Assembly: GCF_003337275.1 (NCBI RefSeq)
Contig: NZ_QPJQ01000013.1
Coordinates: 30,123-94,122 of the forward strand
Source: Marinomonas foliarum
GTDB taxonomy: Bacteria; Pseudomonadota; Gammaproteobacteria; Pseudomonadales; Marinomonadaceae
DNA length: 64,000 nucleotides
Reading direction: 5' to 3'
Shown here one piece after another: positions 1 to 7,409 of this stretch (position 1 is the first letter of the stretch; every line of letters begins with the position of its first letter). Made by a program: the position numbers and the translations under genes. The notes under the pieces are model-generated. The model was given only the letters and a program-made list of their open reading frames with translations, was not told where the DNA came from and did no database searches.

Positions 1-922
1 CCAAATCTGGCAATCTAGACAATGCGATAAAGACGCTAAAAAGGTCTGCTCCTAACACAATGAAAAAGATCATCGCGGAGGATACTGCTGTCCGTATTAA
101 GCAAACCAATAGGCCATCCATACGCATTTTGCCATGAGTCAGGGCAAGAATAGCGGTTAAAATGACACCGACGGAAGCGGCTTCTGTTGGAGTGAAGATC
201 CCCATGTAGATACCGCCTAGCACAATCAAGAAAATAGTCGTGATATGCCAAACATCTTTGGTGGATTTGATTTTCTGGGCAAATGTTGTTTTTTCGCCAC
301 GAGGACCTGCGTTAGGATAAATTCGTACATAAATTGCAATAGCAAGTATGTAACCCCCAGCGGCTAAAAAGCCTGGCACAAAGGCAGCAATAAACATTTT
401 CGAGATATTTTGTTCAGTAAGTACAGCGAAAATGATCAGCACCATAGAAGGTGGAATCAATATTCCCAGTGTTCCGCCAGCTGCCAACGCACCAGCCGCT
501 AAGCTGCCTGAATATTTAAGGCGCTTCATTTCAGGTAAAGCCACTTTACCCATAGTTGAAGCGGTTGCCAAAGAGGAGCCACAAATAGCACCAAAGGCGG
601 CACAGCCAGCAATCGCAGCCATGGCGATACCGCCACGCTGGCGACCAATCCAAGTATTACAAGTCCGAAAAAGCTCTGCGGTAATGCCTGATCGTGTCGC
701 TAACTCCCCCATTAATAAAAATAGTGGGACAACTGAGAGATCGTAAGTGGAAAATTTCGCAACTGGTGCAGTACCTAGGTATTCTAAAAGAGCAGGTACA
801 CCACCAATAAGAGAGTAACCAACAGCACCACAAACTAGCATAGTTAAGGCGATAGGAATACGAACACTCATCAGAACTAGCAGTACAGCCATCATAAAAA
901 AGGCCAGTTCTATATTACTCAT
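1..922 (-). CDS. dctM: TRAP transporter large permease DctM (partial)
   Basis: Membrane subunit that drives sodium-coupled uptake in a tripartite TRAP transporter. The frame opens with ATG at 922 (MSNIELAFFMMAV) and stays open to the window edge, so about 307 N-terminal residues are present and the C-terminus is cut off. The translation is almost all hydrophobic helices and carries DctM-family stretches such as GAICGSSLATASTMG and GILIPPSMVLIIFAV. The start codon overlaps the end of dctQ by 8 bp, so the two are probably translationally coupled. DctM proteins are usually about 425 residues. Gene order P-Q-M and orientation make it part of the transporter divergent from the beta-oxidation operon at 2812. 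Confidence 0.93.
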   Translation of the reverse strand, partial: MSNIELAFFMMAVLLVLMSVRIPIALTMLVCGAVGYSLIGGVPALLEYLGTAPVAKFSTYDLSVVPLFLLMGELATRSGITAELFRTCNTWIGRQRGGIAMAAIAGCAAFGAICGSSLATASTMGKVALPEMKRLKYSGSLAAGALAAGGTLGILIPPSMVLIIFAVLTEQNISKMFIAAFVPGFLAAGGYILAIAIYVRIYPNAGPRGEKTTFAQKIKSTKDVWHITTIFLIVLGGIYMGIFTPTEAASVGVILTAILALTHGKMRMDGLLVCLIRTAVSSAMIFFIVLGADLFSVFIALSRLPDL

Positions 923-1418
923 GATTACCTCCACACAAGGTGGTAGACAGCTTATAAAGACCGCATAGGCCACAAAGTATCATCGATATAACGCCCACAA
1001 TAAATGTCCACCAAGTAGGCAATTCAAGAAGCATACTTTGCTCTAAATATTCCTTTGCTTCTAAGCCGCTCAGGCTCATGCGATAGGCAAAAACAAAGGC
1101 CACTATGGTGAAAACCACATCACTGAATGTATCTAAAAAACGTAAAGTGCTTGGCTTGCAGTTTGCGGTAAAGAGATCGACGATGACATGACCTTTGCGT
1201 AAATAGCATTCAGGTAAAAATAGAAATACGGCCATGGCAAGGCCCATTTCGGTAATTTCATAATCGCCTACTATTGATTGCCCTATGGTTGATCTACCAA
1301 TAATACTGGCGACGGTTGTCGTCGCCAGTATTAACATGATAAAACCACCCGCTAGCGCAAATAGTGTCGATAAACGACCTAGATAAGATCGGTGTATATC
1401 TGCATTAAATTTGATCAT
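915..1418 (-). CDS. dctQ: TRAP transporter small permease DctQ
   Basis: Small membrane subunit of a TRAP transporter, 167 residues, of normal length. About four hydrophobic helices are visible (residues roughly 15-40, 50-70, 95-115 and 135-155). Residues around 45-75 (GDYEITEMGLAMAVFLFLPECYLRKGH) fit the DctQ family pattern. The gene lies 23 bp downstream of dctP and overlaps dctM by 8 bp, forming a PQM operon. DctQ bridges the periplasmic binding protein and DctM. The substrate cannot be read from this subunit. Confidence 0.92.
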   Translation of the reverse strand: MIKFNADIHRSYLGRLSTLFALAGGFIMLILATTTVASIIGRSTIGQSIVGDYEITEMGLAMAVFLFLPECYLRKGHVIVDLFTANCKPSTLRFLDTFSDVVFTIVAFVFAYRMSLSGLEAKEYLEQSMLLELPTWWTFIVGVISMILCGLCGLYKLSTTLCGGNHE

Positions 1419-1441
1419 GCTAACTTATCCGATTCGCTGGC

Positions 1442-2476
1442 TTATAAGTCTTCGTATTTTTTGATAAGAGCTCTCGTTTTATCAAGAAGACGTTGCCCTT
1501 CGTAGCCATCGTCATTCATGTCTTCAACCCATTTATCGACTACAGGCGCCATGGCATCTTCCCAGCGCTGATGTTCTGCACCTTCGATATAATCAAAAGT
1601 ATTGCCACGTTCTACTGCAAACTTACGTGCAAACACTTCATAAGTATCAAATCGCTCACCAATGTGGCCTGCTAATGCTACGCCTGAATTGTTATCGATA
1701 ATTTTCTGTAGGTCAGCGGGCATGCTGTTATATACCTTTTTATTCATCGTAAAGGCAAAGGTATTTGAATATAAGCCTTTGCCTTTAAATTCAGTATGGT
1801 GTCCAACTAGTTCATGAATTTTCATCGGTAGAACCACTTCATATGGCAATACAGCTACGTCAATTACACCTTTAGAAAGCGCGCTTGGCATTTCTGGGAC
1901 AGGTAAAAAGACGGTATTAACACCAATTGCATCGAATGCTTCAGACATGTATTTATTTGGAGCACGAACTTTTAAGCCTTCTAAGTCTTCTATACTTTTG
2001 ACTCTTTTATCACGGGAATGAAGTGAGCCGGGAGTGTGTGTATGAAGAGCCAACAGATGAACATCTTTTAGTTCATCTTGCATTTCAGTTTCAGCATATT
2101 CCTGTAAAGCCATACTAGTCGCTTTAGCAGAGCCTGGGATAAATGGCAGTTCAAAAGACGTCATTTTCGGGAAACGCCCTGGGGTATAACCTGCAACAGT
2201 CCAAGAGATATCGACGATGCCTTTACGTGTTTGGTCAAAAAGTTGGGCTGGCTTACCGCCTAATTGCATAGCGGGGTAAATGTCAATTTTAATGCGACCA
2301 TTGGATTCCTCTTCTACTTTTTTCGCCCAAGGAGCCAAAAAATTACTGTGTGCATTTGAAGCAGGAGGAAGCATATGGTGCAGTTTTAGCGTGTATTCAG
2401 CATCGGCGGCTAGAGCGTTGATAGACATCATAGAGCTCATCATAAACGCTAGGCTTGTCAGTTTGATTTTTTTCAT
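1442..2476 (-). CDS. dctP: TRAP transporter substrate-binding protein DctP
   Basis: Periplasmic solute receptor of the TRAP transporter, about 344 residues. I start it at the ATG at 2476 rather than the in-frame GTG at 2485, because AAGGTG sits six bases before the ATG. The protein then begins MKKIKLTSLAFMMSS with a signal peptide ending near ALAADA. Typical DctP stretches follow: YTLKLHHMLPP, a central LEGLKVRAPNK, and PSALSKGVIDVAVLP; the conserved Arg in KVRAP normally salt-bridges a carboxylate, so an organic acid ligand is expected. It is the promoter-proximal gene of the transporter and faces the CoA-pathway operon, which suggests it imports that operon's substrate. Confidence 0.94.
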   Translation of the reverse strand: MKKIKLTSLAFMMSSMMSINALAADAEYTLKLHHMLPPASNAHSNFLAPWAKKVEEESNGRIKIDIYPAMQLGGKPAQLFDQTRKGIVDISWTVAGYTPGRFPKMTSFELPFIPGSAKATSMALQEYAETEMQDELKDVHLLALHTHTPGSLHSRDKRVKSIEDLEGLKVRAPNKYMSEAFDAIGVNTVFLPVPEMPSALSKGVIDVAVLPYEVVLPMKIHELVGHHTEFKGKGLYSNTFAFTMNKKVYNSMPADLQKIIDNNSGVALAGHIGERFDTYEVFARKFAVERGNTFDYIEGAEHQRWEDAMAPVVDKWVEDMNDDGYEGQRLLDKTRALIKKYEDL

Positions 2477-2620
2477 TTTGTTCACCTTATATTTGTTTTT
2501 GTTATGCAGTGCTTTTAACTATCAGATGACTTGATCAGGATGCTCCATCATTCTCGCTGATCTGCTGTCGTTTATCGCTTTCTTGGTATCTTCACTCAAG
2601 AATAAACTAGTTTTGACATA

Positions 2621-2730
2621 AATAGTTGTGCTTTTCAACAATCCCACTTATAGAATTTTCACTCAAGGTATTCAAAAAAAGTAACGCCAATACAAAGTGT
2701 TTGTAATAAAAATAGTTGTGGTGTACAACA
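2621..2730. promoter_or_regulatory. Divergent control region with two matching palindromic boxes
   Basis: The 335-bp gap between dctP and the CoA-transferase gene holds two copies of AATAGTTGTGnnnnnCAACA, at 2621-2640 and 2711-2730. Each core is an inverted repeat (GTTG...CAAC; the second is GTTGT-GGTGT-ACAAC). They are exactly 90 bp apart and in the same orientation, which is what a regulator binding two sites to control both divergent operons would need. No regulator gene lies within the window, so the protein (IclR, LysR, GntR or other) is not known. A TTGACA hexamer at 2613-2618 abuts box 1, but I could not pair it with a good -10 element. Confidence 0.6.
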
Positions 2731-2811
2731 TTAATTATTCTTGGCTAAGTAATATCAACAAAATAAAGCCCAACTTACTAAATAATTATAAAAGACATGT
2801 GAGGGTAAAAA

Positions 2812-4380
2812 ATGAGCAAGGTTATTTCCCTAGCGCAAGCTGCTGACTTAATTCCAGATGGTGCCAACGTCGCTTGGTCTACCGTAGGAATGTCCTATTT
2901 TGCAGAAGCGATCGCCAAAGCTGTTGAGCAGCGGTTTGAAAAAACAGGTCATCCACAGCAATTAACGCTTATTCATGACTGTGGTTGTGGTGATGGTAGA
3001 GATGCAGGCATGTCACATATGGCGCATCCAAATTTGGTGAAGCGTTTGATTTCTGGTCACACAGGTCAAGCACCAAAGATGGCGCAGATGATTACTGATA
3101 ATGCCATTGAGGCGTACTTGCTTCCTCAAGGTGTATTAACCACCATGTGGCGCCAGATTGCTGGAAATAAGCCAGGTGTGATTACAAAAGTAGGTATGGG
3201 GACCTACGTTGATCCTTTGATTAGTGGTGGTAAAGTGACATCTATAACCACTGAAGATCTAGTGAAACGCATCGATATTGAAGACGAAGAGTGGCTGCTT
3301 TATAAAAAATTCCCATTAGATGTGGTGGTTATCCGTGCCACTACGGCCGATGAAAATGGCAACTTGTCTGTAGAAGAAGAAGCCATGTTGGCGGAAATTT
3401 TGCCAATGGCGCAGGCAGCGAAAAACAGCGGTGGTATCGTTATTGCGCAAGTGAAATACATTGCTGAACGTCATTCTATCCACCCTAAAGAAGTCAAAGT
3501 GCCAGGCGTTTTAGTTGATTACGTTACTGTTGCTCCAGCTGAAGATCACAAACAAACCATCACCACAACCTACAACCCAGGTTTAGCCGGTAACTCACGT
3601 GTACCGTTAAACGCTTTGCCACCTATGCCGTTCAGCGACCGAAAAGTGATTGCTCGCCGTGCTGCTATGGAGCTGAAAGCTAATGTCATGGTGAACCTTG
3701 GTATCGGTATGCCAGACGGGGTAGCTGCGATTGCGGCAGAAGAAAAAGTCTCTCATTTATTCACCCTAACAACCGAGCTTGGTACTTACGGCGGTATTCC
3801 TGCGTCTGGCGGTGATTTTGGCACGGCATGGAATGCGGACGCGATTATAGAACATGAAGCTCAGTTCGATTTTTATGACGGCGGCGGTTTGGATATTGCT
3901 TTCTTAGGACTGGCTCAAGCGGATAAAAATGGCAATTTAAACGTCAGTAAGTTTGGTCCTAAAGTGGTTGGGCCTGGTGGTTTTATTAATATTTCCCAGA
4001 GCGCTAAGAAAGTGGTGTTCTGCGGCACATTGGTGAATGGCGCTAAGCTTGGCTTTGAAAATGGCAAGATGAAAGTGTTGGAAGAAGGTAAGGTGCAGAA
4101 GTTTGTTGAAGCCGTTGATCACATTACTTTCAGTGGGTCTGTTGCGAGAGAAAACCATCAACCTGTCGTGTTTGTCACTGAGCGTTGTGTGTTGGAGCTG
4201 CGCCAAGAAGGCATGGTTCTAACCGAAATTGCACCGGGACTAGATCTAGAAAAAGACGTGTTAAGTGTGATGGCGTTCCGTCCAATCATCGCTGATGACC
4301 TTAAAAATATGCCAGCAGAAATCTTTGCTGAGCAGTGGGGCGGTTTGGGCGACATCATGGCTGCGGCTAACCAAGAGTAA
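2812..4380 (+). CDS. Family I acyl-CoA:carboxylate CoA-transferase (YdiF/Pct-like)
   Basis: Transfers CoA between an acyl-CoA and a free carboxylic acid. At 522 residues it is the fused alpha-beta single-chain form of family I transferases, like propionate CoA-transferase and E. coli YdiF. The N-terminal half carries GMGTYVDP and the C-terminal half GIGMPDGVA. The likely catalytic glutamate is E322 in TTELGTYGG, matching the family ExG motif. A good ribosome binding site (GAGGG) precedes the ATG by six bases. It is the first gene of the nine-gene operon. In this setting it could load CoA on the incoming acid from acetyl-CoA or an aryl-CoA product, or recycle the CoA of the end product. Substrate not assignable. 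Confidence 0.9.
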   Translation: MSKVISLAQAADLIPDGANVAWSTVGMSYFAEAIAKAVEQRFEKTGHPQQLTLIHDCGCGDGRDAGMSHMAHPNLVKRLISGHTGQAPKMAQMITDNAIEAYLLPQGVLTTMWRQIAGNKPGVITKVGMGTYVDPLISGGKVTSITTEDLVKRIDIEDEEWLLYKKFPLDVVVIRATTADENGNLSVEEEAMLAEILPMAQAAKNSGGIVIAQVKYIAERHSIHPKEVKVPGVLVDYVTVAPAEDHKQTITTTYNPGLAGNSRVPLNALPPMPFSDRKVIARRAAMELKANVMVNLGIGMPDGVAAIAAEEKVSHLFTLTTELGTYGGIPASGGDFGTAWNADAIIEHEAQFDFYDGGGLDIAFLGLAQADKNGNLNVSKFGPKVVGPGGFINISQSAKKVVFCGTLVNGAKLGFENGKMKVLEEGKVQKFVEAVDHITFSGSVARENHQPVVFVTERCVLELRQEGMVLTEIAPGLDLEKDVLSVMAFRPIIADDLKNMPAEIFAEQWGGLGDIMAAANQE

Positions 4381-4412
4381 AAATAACAAGAATAAATAAG
4401 CGAGGACACTTT

Positions 4413-5615
4413 ATGTCTATCAAGAATGTAGAAATTCCTTACGGCGCTTACTGGAGTACGCCGTTTACCAAATGGCAAGGTTCATTGCAGCATCTGCACT
4501 CGATGAAATTTGCAGCTCATGTCGCAAAGTCCGAATTGGCGAAACGTAATATCGATCCAAAGGTATTCGATTCAGGCGTATTGGGCATGACGGTTAATCA
4601 GTATCAATCTTTTAACGGCGCACCTTGGCCTTTGTATGATATTGGTGCGGTAAACACAGCAGGTCATGCGGTTAACCAAGTTTGTGCGACCAGTGCTCGT
4701 GGTTTGTTTGCTGCTGCGTCGGAAATCGTCTGTGGCATGGCGAATATCTCTCTCTTGATGACGGCAGATCGCTGTTCAAATGGCCCGCATATTTATTATC
4801 CAAATGCGAAAGGTCCAGCCGGTGCATCGGAAGACCAAGTAACTTATAACATGATGAACGATTGTGTTGGCGGCCATTCGATGATGCAAACGGGTGAAAA
4901 CGTTGCTAAGCGTTTTGACATCACTCGTGAAGAATTGGATTTAGTCACTTACCGTCGTTATGAACAATATCAATATGCTTTGAAAGATGATCAAGCTTTT
5001 CAAAAGCGTTATATGACGCTGCCTTTGTCTGTGCCAACGGCTAACTTCAAAAAAGAAGACACGGTAATTACTGGCGATGAAGGGGTTTTCCCAACGACGC
5101 TGGAGGGCTTGCAAAAGCTGAAACCGATTCAAGAAGGTGGTGTGATCACCTTTGGTAACCAAACGCATCCTGCTGATGGTAATGCCTCTGCGATTCTTTG
5201 TCGTTCAGAAGAGGTGGCGTCTTTAACTTCTCGCCCAGAAATTAAGATCGAAGTGCTTGGTTTTGGCCAAGCCCGAGATGATCTTGCTTACATGCCAGCG
5301 GCACCAATAGAAGCGGCGAAACGTGCTCTAGCTGTAGCGGGGGTCGATATTAAACAAGTGAAAGCGATTAAAACACACAATCCATTTGCGGTTAATGATG
5401 TGGCTTTTGCAAAAGCTATGAACATTGATGTGATGACCATGAACAATTACGGCTGCTCGTTAATTTGGGGTCACCCACAAGGACCAACGGGTATGCGTGC
5501 CATTATTGAGCTTATTGAAGAGTTGGTTATCAATGGCGGCGGTTATGGTTTGTTCACTGGTTGTGCTGCTGGAGACACTGGCATGGCCGTGGTGATTAAG
5601 GTTTCTGACCGATAA
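4413..5615 (+). CDS. Thiolase-like protein (acetyl-CoA acetyltransferase / SCP2-type thiolase)
   Basis: Probable 3-ketoacyl-CoA thiolase that splits a beta-ketoacyl-CoA into acetyl-CoA and a shortened acyl-CoA. The 400 residues keep the nucleophile C91 (NQVCATSARG), H354 in GHPQGPTG and C384 in TGCAAGDTG. The usual NEAF loop is instead HNPFAVND (H322, N323), as in the SCP2/lipid-transfer branch that handles branched, steroid or aromatic side chains. Ribosome binding site GAGGA lies six bases before the ATG. It is 32 bp downstream of the CoA-transferase and upstream of the hydratase, as expected for the last step of the same spiral. Activity is inferred, not certain, because some SCP2-like members are aldolase partners without thiolase activity. 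Confidence 0.85.
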   Translation: MSIKNVEIPYGAYWSTPFTKWQGSLQHLHSMKFAAHVAKSELAKRNIDPKVFDSGVLGMTVNQYQSFNGAPWPLYDIGAVNTAGHAVNQVCATSARGLFAAASEIVCGMANISLLMTADRCSNGPHIYYPNAKGPAGASEDQVTYNMMNDCVGGHSMMQTGENVAKRFDITREELDLVTYRRYEQYQYALKDDQAFQKRYMTLPLSVPTANFKKEDTVITGDEGVFPTTLEGLQKLKPIQEGGVITFGNQTHPADGNASAILCRSEEVASLTSRPEIKIEVLGFGQARDDLAYMPAAPIEAAKRALAVAGVDIKQVKAIKTHNPFAVNDVAFAKAMNIDVMTMNNYGCSLIWGHPQGPTGMRAIIELIEELVINGGGYGLFTGCAAGDTGMAVVIKVSDR

Positions 5616-5687
5616 AAACGGCATGACTACTGCGCTCGCCAATAAGAGTTTGAGGCGTTCCATAAAGAATTTTAAAGGTAATCCAAG

Positions 5688-6446
5688 ATGACATATCAAT
5701 TTATTAATTATTCCGTAGAAAATGGCGTGGCGCATTTGCAGCTTAATCGCCCAGAAAAGAAAAATGCCATCAATGACAGCTTATGTCTTGAGATTGAACA
5801 CGTGTTTTTGAATTTAACCGATGACGTGAATGTCATTGTGTTTTCAGGTAGCGGCCCGGAATTTTGCTCTGGTCTGGATTTGCAAGAGCACAAAGCCCGT
5901 GAGCCATTTGAAGTGGTGAAGCATTCTAATATGTGGCACCGCGTGTTTGGTCATATTAGTGATTCAGGCATTCCTGTCGTGGCTGCTATGCATGGCGCGG
6001 TGATTGGCGGCGGTTTGGAATTGGCGATTTGTGCCCATGTTCGTGTCAGTGAAGAAAATACCTTTTACCGTCTGCCTGAGGGTAAACATGGCATCTTTGT
6101 TGGCGGTGGCGCATCGGTAAATGTATCCAATGTGATTGGTGCCAGCCGCATGACAGAAATGATGCTGACGGGGCGTGATGTAAGAGCCGAAGAAGGTTTG
6201 CGTATTGGCTTGGCACATTATGTTGTTGGCAATGGTGAAGCCTTGGCAAAAGCCTTTGAAATCGCAGAAGGCATCGGCAAAAACTCGAAATACTCCAACT
6301 GGGCCATGACAACAGGTCTAAGCCGTATTAGCAATATGTCGGCACAAGATGGTCTGTACACTGAATCATTGATTTGTGGCATTACGCAAACCAGCGATGA
6401 AGTAAAAGCGCGTATTGATGCGTTTTTGAATCGTAAAAAAAGCTAA
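5688..6446 (+). CDS. Enoyl-CoA hydratase/isomerase family protein
   Basis: Crotonase-fold enzyme of 252 residues, expected to hydrate a trans-2-enoyl-CoA to the 3-hydroxyacyl-CoA. The oxyanion-hole region FCSGLDL and the motif IGGGLELAI are present. Both catalytic glutamates of true hydratases can be placed: E111 (GGGLELA) and E131 (RLPEGKHG), which favours a hydratase over a mere isomerase. It follows the thiolase by 72 bp in the same operon. A lyase activity (hydroxycinnamoyl-CoA hydratase-lyase) is possible, but the operon also has the dehydrogenase and thiolase needed for the oxidative route and no aldehyde dehydrogenase, so the beta-oxidative reading is preferred. Confidence 0.88.
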   Translation: MTYQFINYSVENGVAHLQLNRPEKKNAINDSLCLEIEHVFLNLTDDVNVIVFSGSGPEFCSGLDLQEHKAREPFEVVKHSNMWHRVFGHISDSGIPVVAAMHGAVIGGGLELAICAHVRVSEENTFYRLPEGKHGIFVGGGASVNVSNVIGASRMTEMMLTGRDVRAEEGLRIGLAHYVVGNGEALAKAFEIAEGIGKNSKYSNWAMTTGLSRISNMSAQDGLYTESLICGITQTSDEVKARIDAFLNRKKS

Positions 6447-6480
6447 GAAGTTTTGCCTTTGGTAATGCATACCATGAATC

Positions 6481-6564
6481 TTGATATTTAATTCACTTGC
6501 GCCTGTTTCGCAAGCTCAACGCGTCAGCGTGAATCAAATACCAAGGTTCTTTTTATCAAAGAAC
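6481..6564. repeat. Nested palindromic element between two operon genes
   Basis: The 182-bp gap between the hydratase and SDR genes holds a large imperfect inverted repeat. The outer arms are 6481-6496 (TTGATATTTAATTCAC) and 6529-6544 (GTGAATCAAATACCAA), pairing at 14 of 16 positions. An inner perfect stem CTTGCG/CGCAAG lies at 6496-6501 and 6509-6514. A second hairpin, GTTCTTT/AAAGAAC, is at 6546-6552 and 6558-6564. It looks like a dispersed palindromic repeat or mRNA-processing element. It is not a standard terminator, since no T-run follows the main stem. Confidence 0.55.
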
Positions 6565-6628
6565 AAGGAAAAGACTGAGTAAATCTGCCCTTTGTCATAA
6601 AAATAACAGCAAGATCAGGAGTATTTAG

Positions 6629-7396
6629 ATGCAAATTCAAGACAAACATTTTGTGGTGACAGGTTCAGCTTCGGGCATTGGTGAAGCAGTGGCGCGTCGC
6701 CTTCATAGCTTGGGGGCGAAAGTCACTTTAGCGGATGTAAATGAAGAAGGTTTAGCACGCGTTAAATCTGATTTAGGTGAGCGCGTACAAGGTTGCGTGA
6801 CAGACATCGTTGATGAGAATTCGGTACAAAGTGCGATTGATCAAGCTGTTGAAGCCTTTGGTCCTATTAGTGGTTTAGTGAATTGCGCAGGTATTCCAGG
6901 CGCAGAGCGTATTGTCGGTCGTGAAGGGCCACATCGCTTGGCATCATTTCAACGTGCGGTATCGGTTAACTTAATTGGTACTTTTAATATGATTCGTTTG
7001 GTTGCTGACAAAATGCAGCATAACGAACCAGAAGCTAATTTAGAGCGCGGCGTGATTATCAACACAGCATCTGTAGCGGCGTTTGACGGTCAAATTGGGC
7101 AAGCAGGTTATGCGGCTTCCAAAGGTGGTGTGTGCGCCATGACTTTGCCAATTGCTCGTGAATTAGCACGCTTTGGTATTCGAGTGATGACCATTGCTCC
7201 GGGATTATTTAAAACGCCAATGATGGATGTTTTGCCGGAAGAAGTGCAAAAATCTTTGGGCGAATCTGTGCCATTTCCACCGCGTCTTGGTGAGCCTGAT
7301 GAATACGCGTCTTTGGCACAACACATCATCGAAAATGGCATGCTGAATGGCGAAGTGATTCGTCTTGACGGTGCGATTCGTATGGCTGCGAAGTAA
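6629..7396 (+). CDS. SDR-family 3-hydroxyacyl-CoA dehydrogenase (HSD17B10-like)
   Basis: NAD-dependent short-chain dehydrogenase, 255 residues, expected to oxidise the 3-hydroxyacyl-CoA made by the upstream hydratase. The nucleotide motif TGSASGIG (11-18) is followed by an acidic residue (ADVNEE) that favours NAD over NADP. NCAG is at 85-88 and the catalytic set N114, S148, Y161, K165 (YAASK) is intact. The C-terminal pattern GLFKTPMM...FPPRLGEP is typical of type II 3-hydroxyacyl-CoA dehydrogenases, which accept branched and aromatic substrates. AGGAG lies seven bases before the ATG. It probably replaces FadB-type dehydrogenase activity in this pathway. Confidence 0.88.
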   Translation: MQIQDKHFVVTGSASGIGEAVARRLHSLGAKVTLADVNEEGLARVKSDLGERVQGCVTDIVDENSVQSAIDQAVEAFGPISGLVNCAGIPGAERIVGREGPHRLASFQRAVSVNLIGTFNMIRLVADKMQHNEPEANLERGVIINTASVAAFDGQIGQAGYAASKGGVCAMTLPIARELARFGIRVMTIAPGLFKTPMMDVLPEEVQKSLGESVPFPPRLGEPDEYASLAQHIIENGMLNGEVIRLDGAIRMAAK

Positions 7397-7409
7397 TACG
7401 GAGTTGATG

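Noticed and set aside
432..746. Plus-strand ORF of 104 codons
   Set aside because: Lies entirely antisense to dctM, whose frame gives a clear membrane permease; proline/alanine composition is that of a shadow frame.
2613..2618. TTGACA as the -35 of a pathway promoter
   Set aside because: No acceptable -10 hexamer at 15-19 bp; TATAGA at 2649 is too far away. Left as unassigned.
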